A stretch of 64,000 nucleotides of DNA from Litoreibacter janthinus (GCF_900111945.1 NZ_FOYO01000001.1:3417751-3481750); one strand, 5' to 3'; numbered from the stretch's first letter, positions 52,893-62,357 are shown. Made by a program: numbers and translations. The notes: a model not told the origin generated them from the letters alone.

Positions 52893-53879
52893 GTGAGCAC
52901 CCTGACACAGACCCCGACGCAACTGCCGCAAGTGCATCTGCCCCGCAATCCTGGAATGGCGCTTGATCTTGATTGGGTCGCGCGGGTCCAAGCGAACACG
53001 TCGGCCATTGAGCGCCGTGCGGCAACGCTCCCCGGACGACGGAGCGTCAAAAAAGATTACCAAGCGGCGTGGCTTGTAAAAGCCGTCACTTGCATCGATC
53101 TCACAACGCTGTCCGGCGACGACACCGTAGGCCGTGTTAGGCGCCTTTGCGCAAAAGCCCGCCAACCTATTCGCGCGGACATACAAGAGGCACTTGGCAT
53201 AAGCGGCATCCACACTGGGGCTGTATGCGTTTACCATGATATGATCGAAATTGCTGTGCAGGCTCTGGACGGCACGGGCATACCTGTCGCCGCCGTGTCC
53301 ACCGGTTTTCCGGCGGGATTGTCCCCGTTCCATCTGCGCGTGGCTGAGATTGAAGAAAGCGTCAAAGCTGGCGCGCGCGAGATCGACATTGTGATCTCGC
53401 GCCGCCATGTGCTGACACAAAACTGGCAGGCGCTTTATGACGAAATGCGCGCCTTTCGTGCGGCGTGTGGTGATGCCCATGTGAAAGCCATTCTGGCCAC
53501 CGGCGAGTTGGGCAGCTTGCGAAATGTCGCGCGTGCTTCATTGATTTGCATGATGGCAGGCGCCGATTTCATCAAAACATCGACTGGTAAGGAAAGCGTC
53601 AACGCAACCCTGCCCGTCAGCCTCGTGATGATCCGCGCTATTCGCGACTATTATGACGCCACAGGATTCCACATCGGATACAAGCCTGCGGGCGGCATCT
53701 CTAAAGCGAAAGACGCGATAACCTATCTGGCCCTGATGAAGGACGAGTTGGGCCACCGCTGGCTGCAACCCGATCTGTTTCGTTTCGGGGCCTCGTCGCT
53801 GCTGAACGATATCGAACGCCAACTAGAGCACTACGTCACCGGCGCATATTCCGCCTCCTACCGTCACCCAATGGGCTAA
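52893..53879 (+). CDS. deoC: Deoxyribose-phosphate aldolase
   Basis: This 328-residue class I aldolase splits 2-deoxyribose 5-phosphate into acetaldehyde and glyceraldehyde 3-phosphate. The Schiff-base lysine is Lys228 in DFIKTSTGK, the second lysine is in HVKAILATGEL (Lys198), and AVSTGFPAG lies at 134-142. It is of the longer, eukaryote-like DeoC type. The GTG at 52893 has AGGA 8 bases upstream. The ALDH16 gene begins 4 bases after its stop, pointing to a joint role in deoxynucleoside use with removal of the acetaldehyde produced. Confidence 0.93.
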   Translation: MSTLTQTPTQLPQVHLPRNPGMALDLDWVARVQANTSAIERRAATLPGRRSVKKDYQAAWLVKAVTCIDLTTLSGDDTVGRVRRLCAKARQPIRADIQEALGISGIHTGAVCVYHDMIEIAVQALDGTGIPVAAVSTGFPAGLSPFHLRVAEIEESVKAGAREIDIVISRRHVLTQNWQALYDEMRAFRAACGDAHVKAILATGELGSLRNVARASLICMMAGADFIKTSTGKESVNATLPVSLVMIRAIRDYYDATGFHIGYKPAGGISKAKDAITYLALMKDELGHRWLQPDLFRFGASSLLNDIERQLEHYVTGAYSASYRHPMG

Positions 53880-53883
53880 GCAC

Positions 53884-56184
53884 ATGACCGTAAAAAACAT
53901 CCTCGAGACCATGGACTATGGCCCCGCCCCTGAAAGCGCTGCGGAGGCGCTAGCTTGGCTGGACAGCAAATCCCGACAGTTTGGGCACTACATTGACGGC
54001 AAATTTACCGCGCCCACACAGGACTTCACATCAAAGAACCCTGCCACTGGCGAAGTCCTCGCCCGTTTATCCCAAGCCCGGCAAGACGACATAGACACCG
54101 CCGTAATTGCCGCCCGAAAAGCGCAAAAATCTTGGGCCAAGTCCGGCCACACACGGGCGAAGTACCTGTATGCCTTAGCGCGCGCATTACAGAAGCACGC
54201 TCGGCTTTTCGCTGTTCTGGAGACCCTAGACAACGGCAAACCGATCCGCGAGAGCCGCGACATCGACGTGCCACTGGCGCAGCGCCATTTCTACCATCAT
54301 GCGGGTTATGCTCAATTGATGGATGCGGAACTTCCCGACCGCGAACCGCTAGGGGTATGCGGCCAGATCATCCCGTGGAACTTCCCGCTGCTGATGCTCG
54401 CATGGAAAATCGCGCCCGCCTTGGCCATGGGTAACACCGTGGTTCTGAAGCCTGCGGAATACACATCGCTGACCGCGTTGCTGTTTGCCGAGATATGCGA
54501 GCAAGTCGGCCTACCTAAAGGCGTCGTGAACATCGTGACTGGTGATGGCGCAGTGGGGGAGATGATTACCGCGTCGGGCGTGGACAAGCTCGCCTTTACT
54601 GGCTCCACCGAAGTCGGCCGGATCATCCGCAAGGCGACTGCGGGATCGGGCAAAGCTCTCAGCCTCGAATTGGGCGGCAAGTCCCCCTACATCGTCTTCG
54701 ACGATGCGGACATCGACAGCGCTGTCGAAGGGTTGGTCGATGCCATTTGGTTCAACCAAGGGCAAGTCTGCTGCGCGGGCTCGCGCCTGTTGGTGCAAGA
54801 AGGCGTTGCCGACACGTTTTACCGTAAGCTGAAATCCCGCATGGACGGGCTGCGCATTGGCGACCCGCTGGACAAGTGTATTGATGTCGGCGCGATTGTC
54901 GACCCGATCCAGCGCGCAACCATCGCGGATATGGTCGCCTCCAACACGGAGGGCGAAACATACCAAACTACCGCCCCGGACGGATGCTTTTACCCGCCAA
55001 CGCTGATCACGGGCCTCACCACGTCCTCGAACCTTATGCAGGAAGAAATCTTCGGCCCCGTCTTGGTGTCGACCACGTTCCGCACACCCGCGGAGGCCGT
55101 CGCAATGGCCAATGACACCCGCTACGGGCTTGCCGCGACAGTATGGACCGAGAATGTGAACCTGGCGCTCGACATCGCACCACAGCTGGTCGCAGGGATT
55201 GTGTGGGTTAACTCCACCAACCTCATGGACGCTGCCGCAGGTTTCGGAGGCGTTCGCGAAAGCGGCTTCGGTCGCGAAGGCGGATGGGAGGGGTTGTCCA
55301 GCTATACAAGAGCAAAGAACGCCCCGAAACCAGCCAAGCCTGTCGCAGCGTTTGAGGGTAAGGGCGGGCTTTCAGACCCTATCGACCGCACCGCGAAACT
55401 TTACATCGGCGGCAAGCAAGCGCGCCCCGATGGCGGGTATTCCCGCATCGTTTACGGCCCGAAGGGTGATGCCTTGGGGGAGGTATCGCTGGCCAACCGC
55501 AAGGATCTGCGCAATGCCGTCGAAGCAGCGCACAAGGCGAACGGGTGGTCTAAAACCACAGGTCATCTGCGCGCGCAAATCCTCTATTACATGGCTGAGA
55601 ACCTATCTGCCCGTGCCTCCGAATTCGCGGATCGGATCAAATCCATGACAGGCAAGCAAGGACGGGACGAGGTCGAGGATGCACTTCAGACCCTGTTCAC
55701 TTATGCTGCTTGGGCCGACAAATATGACGGGCAAGTTCACGGCGTCCCCATCCGCGGCGTTGCGCTGGCCATGAAGGAGCCGGTGGGCGTTATCGCAGCG
55801 CTTTGCGATCAACGCCCCTTGGCAGGCCTGCTCGAGGTGATCGCCCCCGCAATGGCAATGGGCAATCGGGTAGTCGCATCCGTCTCCGAGGTTTTCCCGC
55901 TGGCGGCGACTGATTTCATACAGATACTAGAGACCTCCGACGTCCCTGCCGGGGTCGTCAACCTGCTGACCGGCGACCACAAGGACGTGGCGCAGCATAT
56001 GGGAGCGCATATGGATATTGACGCGGTTTGGAGCTTCTCGGATCCGCGCCATGCCGCAGCAATTGAAGCCGCCTCCGCAAGCAACCTGAAACGAACATTG
56101 ATCGCTCCTGTTCCCGGTGCCGCCAAGACGATGCTGGACGCCGCGACCGAGGTGAAAAACATCTGGGTGCCCTACGGCGAATAA
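53884..56184 (+). CDS. ALDH16-type aldehyde dehydrogenase
   Basis: The protein has 766 residues, against about 500 for ordinary aldehyde dehydrogenases. The N-terminal catalytic ALDH domain (about 25-490) has the catalytic cysteine Cys296 in GQVCCAGS and LELGGKSP before it. The C-terminal half (about 500-766) repeats an ALDH-like fold (PVGVIAAL..., AMAMGNRV, GVVNLLTGD) but lacks the catalytic cysteine. This is the ALDH16 layout, of which bacterial members are active NAD-dependent enzymes. Directly after deoC it probably oxidises the acetaldehyde made by DeoC. It is followed by the convergent membrane-protein operon. Confidence 0.92.
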   Translation: MTVKNILETMDYGPAPESAAEALAWLDSKSRQFGHYIDGKFTAPTQDFTSKNPATGEVLARLSQARQDDIDTAVIAARKAQKSWAKSGHTRAKYLYALARALQKHARLFAVLETLDNGKPIRESRDIDVPLAQRHFYHHAGYAQLMDAELPDREPLGVCGQIIPWNFPLLMLAWKIAPALAMGNTVVLKPAEYTSLTALLFAEICEQVGLPKGVVNIVTGDGAVGEMITASGVDKLAFTGSTEVGRIIRKATAGSGKALSLELGGKSPYIVFDDADIDSAVEGLVDAIWFNQGQVCCAGSRLLVQEGVADTFYRKLKSRMDGLRIGDPLDKCIDVGAIVDPIQRATIADMVASNTEGETYQTTAPDGCFYPPTLITGLTTSSNLMQEEIFGPVLVSTTFRTPAEAVAMANDTRYGLAATVWTENVNLALDIAPQLVAGIVWVNSTNLMDAAAGFGGVRESGFGREGGWEGLSSYTRAKNAPKPAKPVAAFEGKGGLSDPIDRTAKLYIGGKQARPDGGYSRIVYGPKGDALGEVSLANRKDLRNAVEAAHKANGWSKTTGHLRAQILYYMAENLSARASEFADRIKSMTGKQGRDEVEDALQTLFTYAAWADKYDGQVHGVPIRGVALAMKEPVGVIAALCDQRPLAGLLEVIAPAMAMGNRVVASVSEVFPLAATDFIQILETSDVPAGVVNLLTGDHKDVAQHMGAHMDIDAVWSFSDPRHAAAIEAASASNLKRTLIAPVPGAAKTMLDAATEVKNIWVPYGE

Positions 56185-56245
56185 CGCAAAACCAAACTTT
56201 CGTTGAACGTTTGTACTCAAAGTCACGGCGAGACTTTGACCGGCT

Positions 56246-56920
56246 CTACTTGCGCGGCTTGCCTTTCCAGGTGTCGAGCCATGAGCGGAAGCCGGAGCGC
56301 TTCTCGTCTGCGTAGTCATCCACCGCGTCCCACGTCTCGCCAACGCTTTCCGTTATCGGATCAATTTTGGACCTCTTGAACCACTGACTGAGGCGGAAAA
56401 ACCCAAGGCAGATGCCTGCGAGGATGATCAGGATGAGAATGTTGAAATATGGGATCAACGTCTTTTCTGGGTCATCAGTTGCCCGAACTGCTGCAGCGTT
56501 AGGGAAGATCGACAGGAACTCGTTGCGCCAGCCGTAATGTGTGATCACCACCCATTGAGGGTCTGCTTTGGTTGAAGCCAAATCCGCCGCTTCTGTTTGG
56601 AGGTTTGAGGAATCCAGCTTGAAGTAGGGAGGCCATCCCCAGCCCGTATCCTCGTTGCGGTAAACCATAACGCGCCCGCTCTTGTCGGCCTTGCCGCTGT
56701 CATAAAGCACGGCGTTGATAAACCGGACATCGCGATTTGCGCCAGTGGTATCCTGCCCGCTATCCGCGCTCGCCCAGAAGATCGAGTTCTCGCCGAAATC
56801 AACGCGGCGCACTTCGGTCTCAACGATGCGAACGATGTCACGTTGCGGCAAGGTGTAGTGCAGGAAGGCTGCGACCAGCACCCAGAACAACAGAACGATT
56901 GTGTATTTCACCCAACGCAT
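56246..56920 (-). CDS. DUF1523 family membrane protein
   Basis: This 224-residue protein has an N-terminal membrane helix (about 6-25), a periplasmic domain (about 26-145), a second membrane helix (about 152-176) and a charged cytosolic tail. Sequences such as ETEVRRVDFGENSIFWASAD and RNEDTGWGWPPYFKLDSS are typical of DUF1523, which I recall mainly from Rhodobacterales. Function is unknown. It is the last gene of the nine-gene AAA operon, 12 bases after a small membrane protein. Confidence 0.82.
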   Translation of the reverse strand: MRWVKYTIVLLFWVLVAAFLHYTLPQRDIVRIVETEVRRVDFGENSIFWASADSGQDTTGANRDVRFINAVLYDSGKADKSGRVMVYRNEDTGWGWPPYFKLDSSNLQTEAADLASTKADPQWVVITHYGWRNEFLSIFPNAAAVRATDDPEKTLIPYFNILILIILAGICLGFFRLSQWFKRSKIDPITESVGETWDAVDDYADEKRSGFRSWLDTWKGKPRK

Positions 56921-56932
56921 CAGCGAGGCTCC

Positions 56933-57202
56933 TTATTGGAAGTTGACCACGTAGACCAGCACACCGATCACGAGATAGGGCACCACGAAGACGCCTAAAA
57001 TTAGCTTTCTGCGCAAGGATCCGTCGTAGTCTTCAAGCCCCTGCTCGATAAACGCATCACGATCCCCAGTCCGCACCTCTTCGTCCCACTCTTCTGCCAG
57101 CTTGCCCCGCCGGACAGAGCGCGACCATGCCGACAAAATGAAATAGACGACCAGCATAACGATGAACGCTATCACCGAGAGGCGTATAATTCCGAAAATC
57201 AT
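56933..57202 (-). CDS. Small two-helix membrane protein of the AAA operon
   Basis: This 89-residue protein has membrane helices at about 2-24 and 66-86, with a charged, acidic loop between (EEWDEEVRTGDRDAFIEQGLED) ending in a basic stretch. I do not recognise it. The ATG at 57202 has AAGGAG about 7 bases upstream. Its start overlaps the stop of the 452-residue gene by 4 bases, and DUF1523 follows 12 bases later. Confidence 0.75.
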   Translation of the reverse strand: MIFGIIRLSVIAFIVMLVVYFILSAWSRSVRRGKLAEEWDEEVRTGDRDAFIEQGLEDYDGSLRRKLILGVFVVPYLVIGVLVYVVNFQ

Positions 57203-58557
57203 CGCGTTCTCCTTACCGCGCCCCAAGGACCGACGATGTCAACGACGTCGCGCGGTTCAGCCTGGGGCGGCTCCTCCATAGACGCGTCACCGCTTCCGAA
57301 CAAGGCCTCGCGGGCGCCCGCCTTGTCCACTTGATACTCCCTCGCAAGGAAATCAGCTACAAATGCCTTCTTCTGATCAGGCCACGTGCGGTAGCGGCTG
57401 TAGAAGAGCTCTTTGTGGCAAATGAACAATTGCCGGACATCCAGCATCGACAATTCAGCCAGCAGCATGTTGACCAGATCACGGTCCGCGTGGGGCTTTG
57501 AGCGAAGAGTGTAGAAATACGCGGGATCATTCGATGATATTCGCGGCCACGCGCCGCCGCCTTCGGCCCAACGCAAAAGTTTCGCCAGCGTGTGAAACTC
57601 TACCGGCAGCAATTCTGAGTAGCGGCGGGCAAGCGAGCGCAGATCCTGGCGCCGCAGGCGGTTCAAATCCGCCTCCATCGTCGCCGCCACATCGACTATG
57701 ATGAAATCTAGTTTTTGGCGCAGGATCGCCACGGCATCCACGCCCCGTGCTTTGACGATAGGCTCGACCAGATCGTTGTCCTCTAGGAACTTCGCAATCT
57801 TGGTTCGTTCATGCAAGCCAATGGCGCCGCCGCCTTTGCCGACAGGCAGGTTGCCCAAATCCTCGTCCGAGACAGAAATCACGGCCGGTTTCTCAACATC
57901 CCGAAACGCATAGAGCCCGCCGAAATGCGACGTCCAGAAGTTGCCCTGTTCATATTCGGTGTGGCCCAACCTGATCGGAACGCGGGTCACATCGCCGGTT
58001 TTGTGGGCCAACTTGATCATGTCGGCAATCAGCACGTCATCCCACCACGCATCATCGCGACTGCGGAACTCGGTGATCATGCTGTCCAGCTTGCCCGCAT
58101 CCGACACCACGCCGGAGGTCGTATCGGCCTCGACTCTGATCTTGCGAATGTCGAAAAGGTGGGAGGGTTTCGTGACGCTATAGACCGAATTCACCAGCTC
58201 CCCCGCGATGGCATCACGGGCTGTCAGGGCAAAAAGTTGTGCCTCGTTGGAGGTGATAAACTGTCGCAAAATCCCGCGCGAAGTGGAGAATTTGGCCTCT
58301 AGCAAGGGCGCCGATTTTTGTTCTGTCGACAACAAGATGAATTGCCGGTTGCACCCTTGGGGGTTCAAATACAGATGGTCTTCCAACTCCTCGCCCACCT
58401 CAGGCGCGTAGCCGGAGATATCGACGTGGAAATCCGTCAGCGTCGTCTCCTTGCCCGTCAGATGCTTGAGCGCCCGGTTGTAGCGGTCCGCCATCGCCTG
58501 CCCGTTCACATGGAACAGGTTGCCATACATCAGGCCTTTTTCGATCAAACGCATCAT
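57199..58557 (-). CDS. Large protein of unknown function, DUF6638-like
   Basis: This 452-residue protein has no clear membrane helix. The N-terminus LIEKGLMYGNLFHVNG and the stretches KFSTSRGILRQFI and YEQGNFWTSHFGGLYAFRD resemble the family I remember as DUF6638 from Rhodobacterales; the name is from memory. The last 35 residues are proline/acid-rich. It overlaps the genes on both sides by 4 bases, so it is tightly coupled within the AAA operon. Function is unknown. Confidence 0.75.
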   Translation of the reverse strand: MMRLIEKGLMYGNLFHVNGQAMADRYNRALKHLTGKETTLTDFHVDISGYAPEVGEELEDHLYLNPQGCNRQFILLSTEQKSAPLLEAKFSTSRGILRQFITSNEAQLFALTARDAIAGELVNSVYSVTKPSHLFDIRKIRVEADTTSGVVSDAGKLDSMITEFRSRDDAWWDDVLIADMIKLAHKTGDVTRVPIRLGHTEYEQGNFWTSHFGGLYAFRDVEKPAVISVSDEDLGNLPVGKGGGAIGLHERTKIAKFLEDNDLVEPIVKARGVDAVAILRQKLDFIIVDVAATMEADLNRLRRQDLRSLARRYSELLPVEFHTLAKLLRWAEGGGAWPRISSNDPAYFYTLRSKPHADRDLVNMLLAELSMLDVRQLFICHKELFYSRYRTWPDQKKAFVADFLAREYQVDKAGAREALFGSGDASMEEPPQAEPRDVVDIVGPWGAVRRTR

Positions 58558-58793
58558 TGGTCAGGCCCCTTCGTCCCATCGCCGCGGCGATAGATTAACA
58601 AGTAACTAAACAGCGCCCCTACCCATATGGCGATGCAGAACATGATCGACAAGCTCAGGAACATCTCCCCGAACCCCTCCGTATGCCCCGCGTAATTCGC
58701 CCCCGAGGGCGTGAGCGCGCCGAACAGGTAGGCCGTCACCGCCCATGCGAGCAGGATCGGGCCGAGCAGGATAGGGAGGAGGAGTTTACGCAT
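58554..58793 (-). CDS. Small two-helix membrane protein of the AAA operon
   Basis: This 79-residue protein has membrane helices at about 3-26 and 44-67, a short periplasmic or cytosolic loop, and a basic tail (RRGDGTKGPDQ). No family is recognised. Its stop overlaps the ATG of the 452-residue gene by 4 bases. Confidence 0.7.
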   Translation of the reverse strand: MRKLLLPILLGPILLAWAVTAYLFGALTPSGANYAGHTEGFGEMFLSLSIMFCIAIWVGALFSYLLIYRRGDGTKGPDQ

Positions 58794-58841
58794 GGGTTAA
58801 GCCGTCTATTCGCGCAAACGCAGATGTTTGGCGGTTAATCT

Positions 58842-59057
58842 TCATTCTTTGCTTTCGCCTGCTGTCTCATACTTTTCAGTGAAAGCCAAAATTGAGCCAT
58901 ATGTCTCAGCCACACGTCGTTGAACTGATGGCATCATCTTGGCGCCACGCTCTGGCCAACCATGGCTTTCAAACATTTGCGTCCAACCGCCAAAATGCTC
59001 TTTCGCAATGCGAGAAATCGCCTTCGCATCCCAACCAGGCTTATAGTCATATGCCAC
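58842..59057 (-). CDS. Small soluble protein of the AAA operon (71 residues)
   Basis: The GTG at 59057 has GGAG 7 bases upstream and overlaps the end of the AAA ATPase gene by 11 bases. The protein, with AYDYKPGWDAKAISRIAKEH and ESHGWPERGAKMMPSVQ, is mixed and soluble and looks like a real protein by composition. I do not recognise it. A longer reading to 59093 is open but deeper inside the ATPase gene. Confidence 0.55.
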   Translation of the reverse strand: MAYDYKPGWDAKAISRIAKEHFGGWTQMFESHGWPERGAKMMPSVQRRVAETYGSILAFTEKYETAGESKE

Positions 59058-60984
59058 CCTTACTCTCCAAATACCGCCGCTTTGCTTCCTCACTCAAACC
59101 AAACTCCCGCACCATATTGGCAATCGCCACCTCGTCCGACTTGTCGGCATAGCGGAACTCGCTATCGGCGTAGCGGTTGATTTCCTGGATCACCATGTCG
59201 ACCGTGATCGGCTGGCGTAGCTCCTCGATCATGCCCTTCTTCTCGTCATAGGATTTGAACAGGAACAGGTCCGGCTCCTCCATCCATTCGTCCGGCAACT
59301 CGAAGTCCATCGCCCGCACCTTTACGGCGTCGGTGATGTTCTTGATCGCGCGGCCGGTGAAGCGGTGGTCGGCCTCCTGGATGCCTTTCAGGTACGTCCC
59401 GAGCTTGGCAATCGTATCCAAGCTACCGATGTCCTTCGACACCCGCTCGTAGACCTGCAGCAAGCCGTCCTCATGGGGTTTCGAGTGCCCCTCGAACGAT
59501 GCGGCAACGGCCTTCTTGATCTCTTGCGCGGCGAAGACCGTGTGTTCGCCCAAGGGGATGTCGTGGTTCTTGCCCATCAGCAGTGCCAGAATGTCGATGT
59601 AGTCGTCCCGCGTGATCGGCCCGTCCACAAGGAACCGCGCGCCCGCCCGCTGGCGCAAGGCGTCGTCGACGTTTTCAGGGTAGTTCGAGAACATCCCAAA
59701 CGTGCAATTCCCGCGCACCACGGTGTTGGCGCCCGCAAAAGATTCCATCAGCACGGCGGTGATTTCCAGCTGACCGGCGCTCGACTGCCGGTCGCCGCGT
59801 TTACCCGCCAACTGGTCGATGTCGTCAATGGTGCCAAACCCGATCACATTCGGGTCGATCACGTTGTTGATGAACGCCTTGGCGTTCTGGCCTGATTTAC
59901 CTTGATAGCTGTCGATATTATCCGTCGACAGGTTCTGGTAGCGGAACGGATAGCCCGCTGTCTCGCAATAGCCCGAGACCAGCCCCGCCATCATCTGGAT
60001 CAGCGTGGTTTTCCCCGTCCCCGGCGCGCCGTCGCCCATGAAGGTAAAGATGAAGCCGCCAAGCTCCGCAAACGGGTTCAGCTTGCGGTCGAAGTCGTAG
60101 GCCATCAGCATCTTGGCCAGCTTCATCGACTGGTATTTGGCGATGTGGTTGCCGACGACCTCGTTCGGTTTTTTGAAGGTCATCGTCAGCTTGCTGCCCT
60201 TGGCCGCGTGGGCGGGGGTGAAGCCGTTGATCGTCAGATTGTCCGCCTCGACGCGGTAGGACGCAGAATTGAACGCCGCCAACCGTGGGGTATTCTGCGC
60301 ACGCAACGCGGCCTTTTCCATCACCTGCTCGGCATAGGCCAGAACTGTGGCAACCAGCTTGGCGTCGTCGCTGGCGAACAGGGTCAGATCTTGGTCCAGC
60401 TCCCACAACGCGCCATGTAGCGCCAATTGCGCGTTATCAGATAGGATTTCTTCGACAGCGCCGATCTCCACCGACGTCTCGCTGGCTTGTGACGCCAGCA
60501 GGAACGACGTGGCATTGGCGAAAGTGAACAATGTCGCCAAGGCTTCCGCCGCCAGCAACTCGCCGAACTCTGCGCGGCGTGCTTCGGCCACACGGCCAGC
60601 GAGGTTTTCTTTCTTAAGCTCCGACAGTCCGGTGGCTTCAGAAAACGCCTCGCCTGCCGCGAGAGCAATCGCCAAAGCGCGGCGAATGCCGTGAAGCACG
60701 CTGGCTTGAATGGCAGATGGCAGGGCATCTTCGCCCACGCTTTCGACACGCTCGATCAGACGCACGCCCTCGGGGCGCGCAGTAGAGCGGGTCACTAAGC
60801 CAGGAGTGGTTGAACGGAACCGGCGGCGGGTACCAAGGCCCGCTGATTTCTCGGTCTGCAGTGCCTCTTTTGCAGTGGCAATGCGCGGTGTGTGGTCCAC
60901 GCCTTCCAGCATTGCGACGGCAGCCGCATAATGTTTGCGAATATCGTCTTCGGTCAGTTCCATAAAATCAGCTGATTGGCTCAC
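59047..60984 (-). CDS. AAA+ ATPase with a large N-terminal domain
   Basis: The protein has 645 residues. An N-terminal region of about 300 residues, mostly helical, precedes an AAA module: Walker A GDGAPGTGKTT (317-327), a Walker B variant IGFGTIDDID (381-390) where the usual glutamate after aspartate is Asp, a sensor-1 Asn in FGMFSNYPENVD (Asn434), and a possible arginine finger in DDALRQRAGAR (440-450). The C-terminal lid region follows. The GTG at 60984 has GAGGG 6 bases upstream. No family name fits. It is the engine of the nine-gene operon. Confidence 0.82.
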   Translation of the reverse strand: MSQSADFMELTEDDIRKHYAAAVAMLEGVDHTPRIATAKEALQTEKSAGLGTRRRFRSTTPGLVTRSTARPEGVRLIERVESVGEDALPSAIQASVLHGIRRALAIALAAGEAFSEATGLSELKKENLAGRVAEARRAEFGELLAAEALATLFTFANATSFLLASQASETSVEIGAVEEILSDNAQLALHGALWELDQDLTLFASDDAKLVATVLAYAEQVMEKAALRAQNTPRLAAFNSASYRVEADNLTINGFTPAHAAKGSKLTMTFKKPNEVVGNHIAKYQSMKLAKMLMAYDFDRKLNPFAELGGFIFTFMGDGAPGTGKTTLIQMMAGLVSGYCETAGYPFRYQNLSTDNIDSYQGKSGQNAKAFINNVIDPNVIGFGTIDDIDQLAGKRGDRQSSAGQLEITAVLMESFAGANTVVRGNCTFGMFSNYPENVDDALRQRAGARFLVDGPITRDDYIDILALLMGKNHDIPLGEHTVFAAQEIKKAVAASFEGHSKPHEDGLLQVYERVSKDIGSLDTIAKLGTYLKGIQEADHRFTGRAIKNITDAVKVRAMDFELPDEWMEEPDLFLFKSYDEKKGMIEELRQPITVDMVIQEINRYADSEFRYADKSDEVAIANMVREFGLSEEAKRRYLESKGGI

Positions 60985-61025
60985 GTCAAACCCTCATCTT
61001 TATTCTTAAAATAGGTCGGTATGGA

Positions 61026-62156
61026 CTACCGATAACTCACCACGCGGCCAGCAGGGCTGACCACAAATTTGCGCACGTCATGAAAGCCGGCGGGGTTCTT
61101 CTCGGCCAGCACCTGAAACGGGCGTTGCGGCAAAATGATCGAGCGTTCGATGCTCGTCGTTCCCGTCTCCGCCCCGCGCCCCGCAAAGGGGTCGAGCTTG
61201 AAAATCTCGCGCTCGACCGAGCTGAACCAGCCCTTCTTTTCCATCTCTGTACGCTCGGAATGGAGATCTTCAACTGTCCATGCCAGCGTCCAATCCTCGC
61301 CCACGGGGCCTTGCGCCTCTTCCAGCACTTCGCGGATTGGGCCGGATTGCGAGGTGAAGACCGATGAATACATCGGGCCAACATGGATACGCCGCAAGCG
61401 CTTGGGGTGCAAATCGTCGAAGTCACGGTCGAACCCTTGCGCGATGGTCAAAAGCTTGAGCCCCGCAGAGCCTTGAGCCATCAAATGAGCCTGCGCCGAA
61501 GGCCAGCGCCGCGCGTCTTTGGGCAACGCCACCTCGCCCGTATCCTCTACATCCATCATATAGATTGTCGGCACGTTTTGCTGACTGTCATAGACCGCCC
61601 AATGGAGCAGATAGCTGCGCCGATCGTCCTTGTTGCCCGTCCACAACGCATGGGGATCATTGGTCGCCCAAAACAGTCCGCCTTCAGCCAATGCCTCGTA
61701 ATACAAGCGTTGAGACATCGCAAATTGCAGTTTGGTTGGCACGGTCAAATCGCCCACAATCTGGCGAACCATTTCGTCTTTGAGCTTCGCTCTCGAGCGC
61801 ATCCCCGCCAAATGGGTCTCCGCCTGTTGAGCGTCGTTGGCCATCTTCATTAGTTCGGCAAAGACCGGGAAACCGCTTTCGTGCCGGTCGATGGACAACG
61901 ATCCAAAGAACACACCGGTGTCACGCCCGGTCAGCAGATATTTGTGGCTCAGAGCACGGAAAGTCTGCGCGATGCGGGTCACGTAGTCCGAAATAATTGC
62001 CACATCGGATTTTGAGAACGTCCGCTCCACCTCCATCTCGGCGGCCACGCGGGCCAGATGGCCGGTGATCCGCTCGAACTTGGCAAAGTAGCGCCGCGCG
62101 GCGAGGTCGTCGGTCAAGCCGGAGTGGTCGGCGGTGAGGTTGAGGTCTTCAGTCAT
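61026..62156 (-). CDS. Protein of unknown function in the AAA operon (376 residues)
   Basis: This 376-residue soluble protein begins at ATG 62156, which overlaps the stop of the preceding 68-residue gene by 8 bases. The N-terminal part (about 20-140) is helical, and the rest is mixed, with LPQRPFQVLAEKNPAGF near the end. No recognisable catalytic motif is seen. It lies 41 bases before the ATPase gene and is presumed to act with it. Confidence 0.65.
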   Translation of the reverse strand: MTEDLNLTADHSGLTDDLAARRYFAKFERITGHLARVAAEMEVERTFSKSDVAIISDYVTRIAQTFRALSHKYLLTGRDTGVFFGSLSIDRHESGFPVFAELMKMANDAQQAETHLAGMRSRAKLKDEMVRQIVGDLTVPTKLQFAMSQRLYYEALAEGGLFWATNDPHALWTGNKDDRRSYLLHWAVYDSQQNVPTIYMMDVEDTGEVALPKDARRWPSAQAHLMAQGSAGLKLLTIAQGFDRDFDDLHPKRLRRIHVGPMYSSVFTSQSGPIREVLEEAQGPVGEDWTLAWTVEDLHSERTEMEKKGWFSSVEREIFKLDPFAGRGAETGTTSIERSIILPQRPFQVLAEKNPAGFHDVRKFVVSPAGRVVSYR

Positions 62157-62355
62157 CACTTGCGGCATCCGGCAATGCGCGATCCAACCATCCATTGAAC
62201 CAGAAACCATAAAGCGCGGATATGACAAAGATCAGCACTTCGAAAACCCCAGAGTCAAATCTAGGCCACGTATCACCAACAAACCCACGCAGCCCGTAGA
62301 ACACGAAGATCATTGTGATGATAGTGACAGCGATGACCCCAAGTGACCTAAGCAA
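62149..62355 (-). CDS. Small two-helix membrane protein of the AAA operon (68 residues)
   Basis: The protein has membrane helices at about 4-25 and 38-57, and a short tail. The TTG at 62355, 2 bases after the stop of the coiled-coil gene, is the only start that includes the first helix; its ribosome-binding site is weak. The stop overlaps the next gene by 8 bases. Confidence 0.6.
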   Translation of the reverse strand: MLRSLGVIAVTIITMIFVFYGLRGFVGDTWPRFDSGVFEVLIFVISALYGFWFNGWLDRALPDAASDD

Positions 62356-62357
62356 GG

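Noticed and set aside
58940..59050. ATG at 59050 overlapping the ATPase stop (ATGA)
   Set aside because: It opens only a 36-codon, arginine-rich frame; the neighbouring GTG frame gives a more protein-like product with a better ribosome-binding site.
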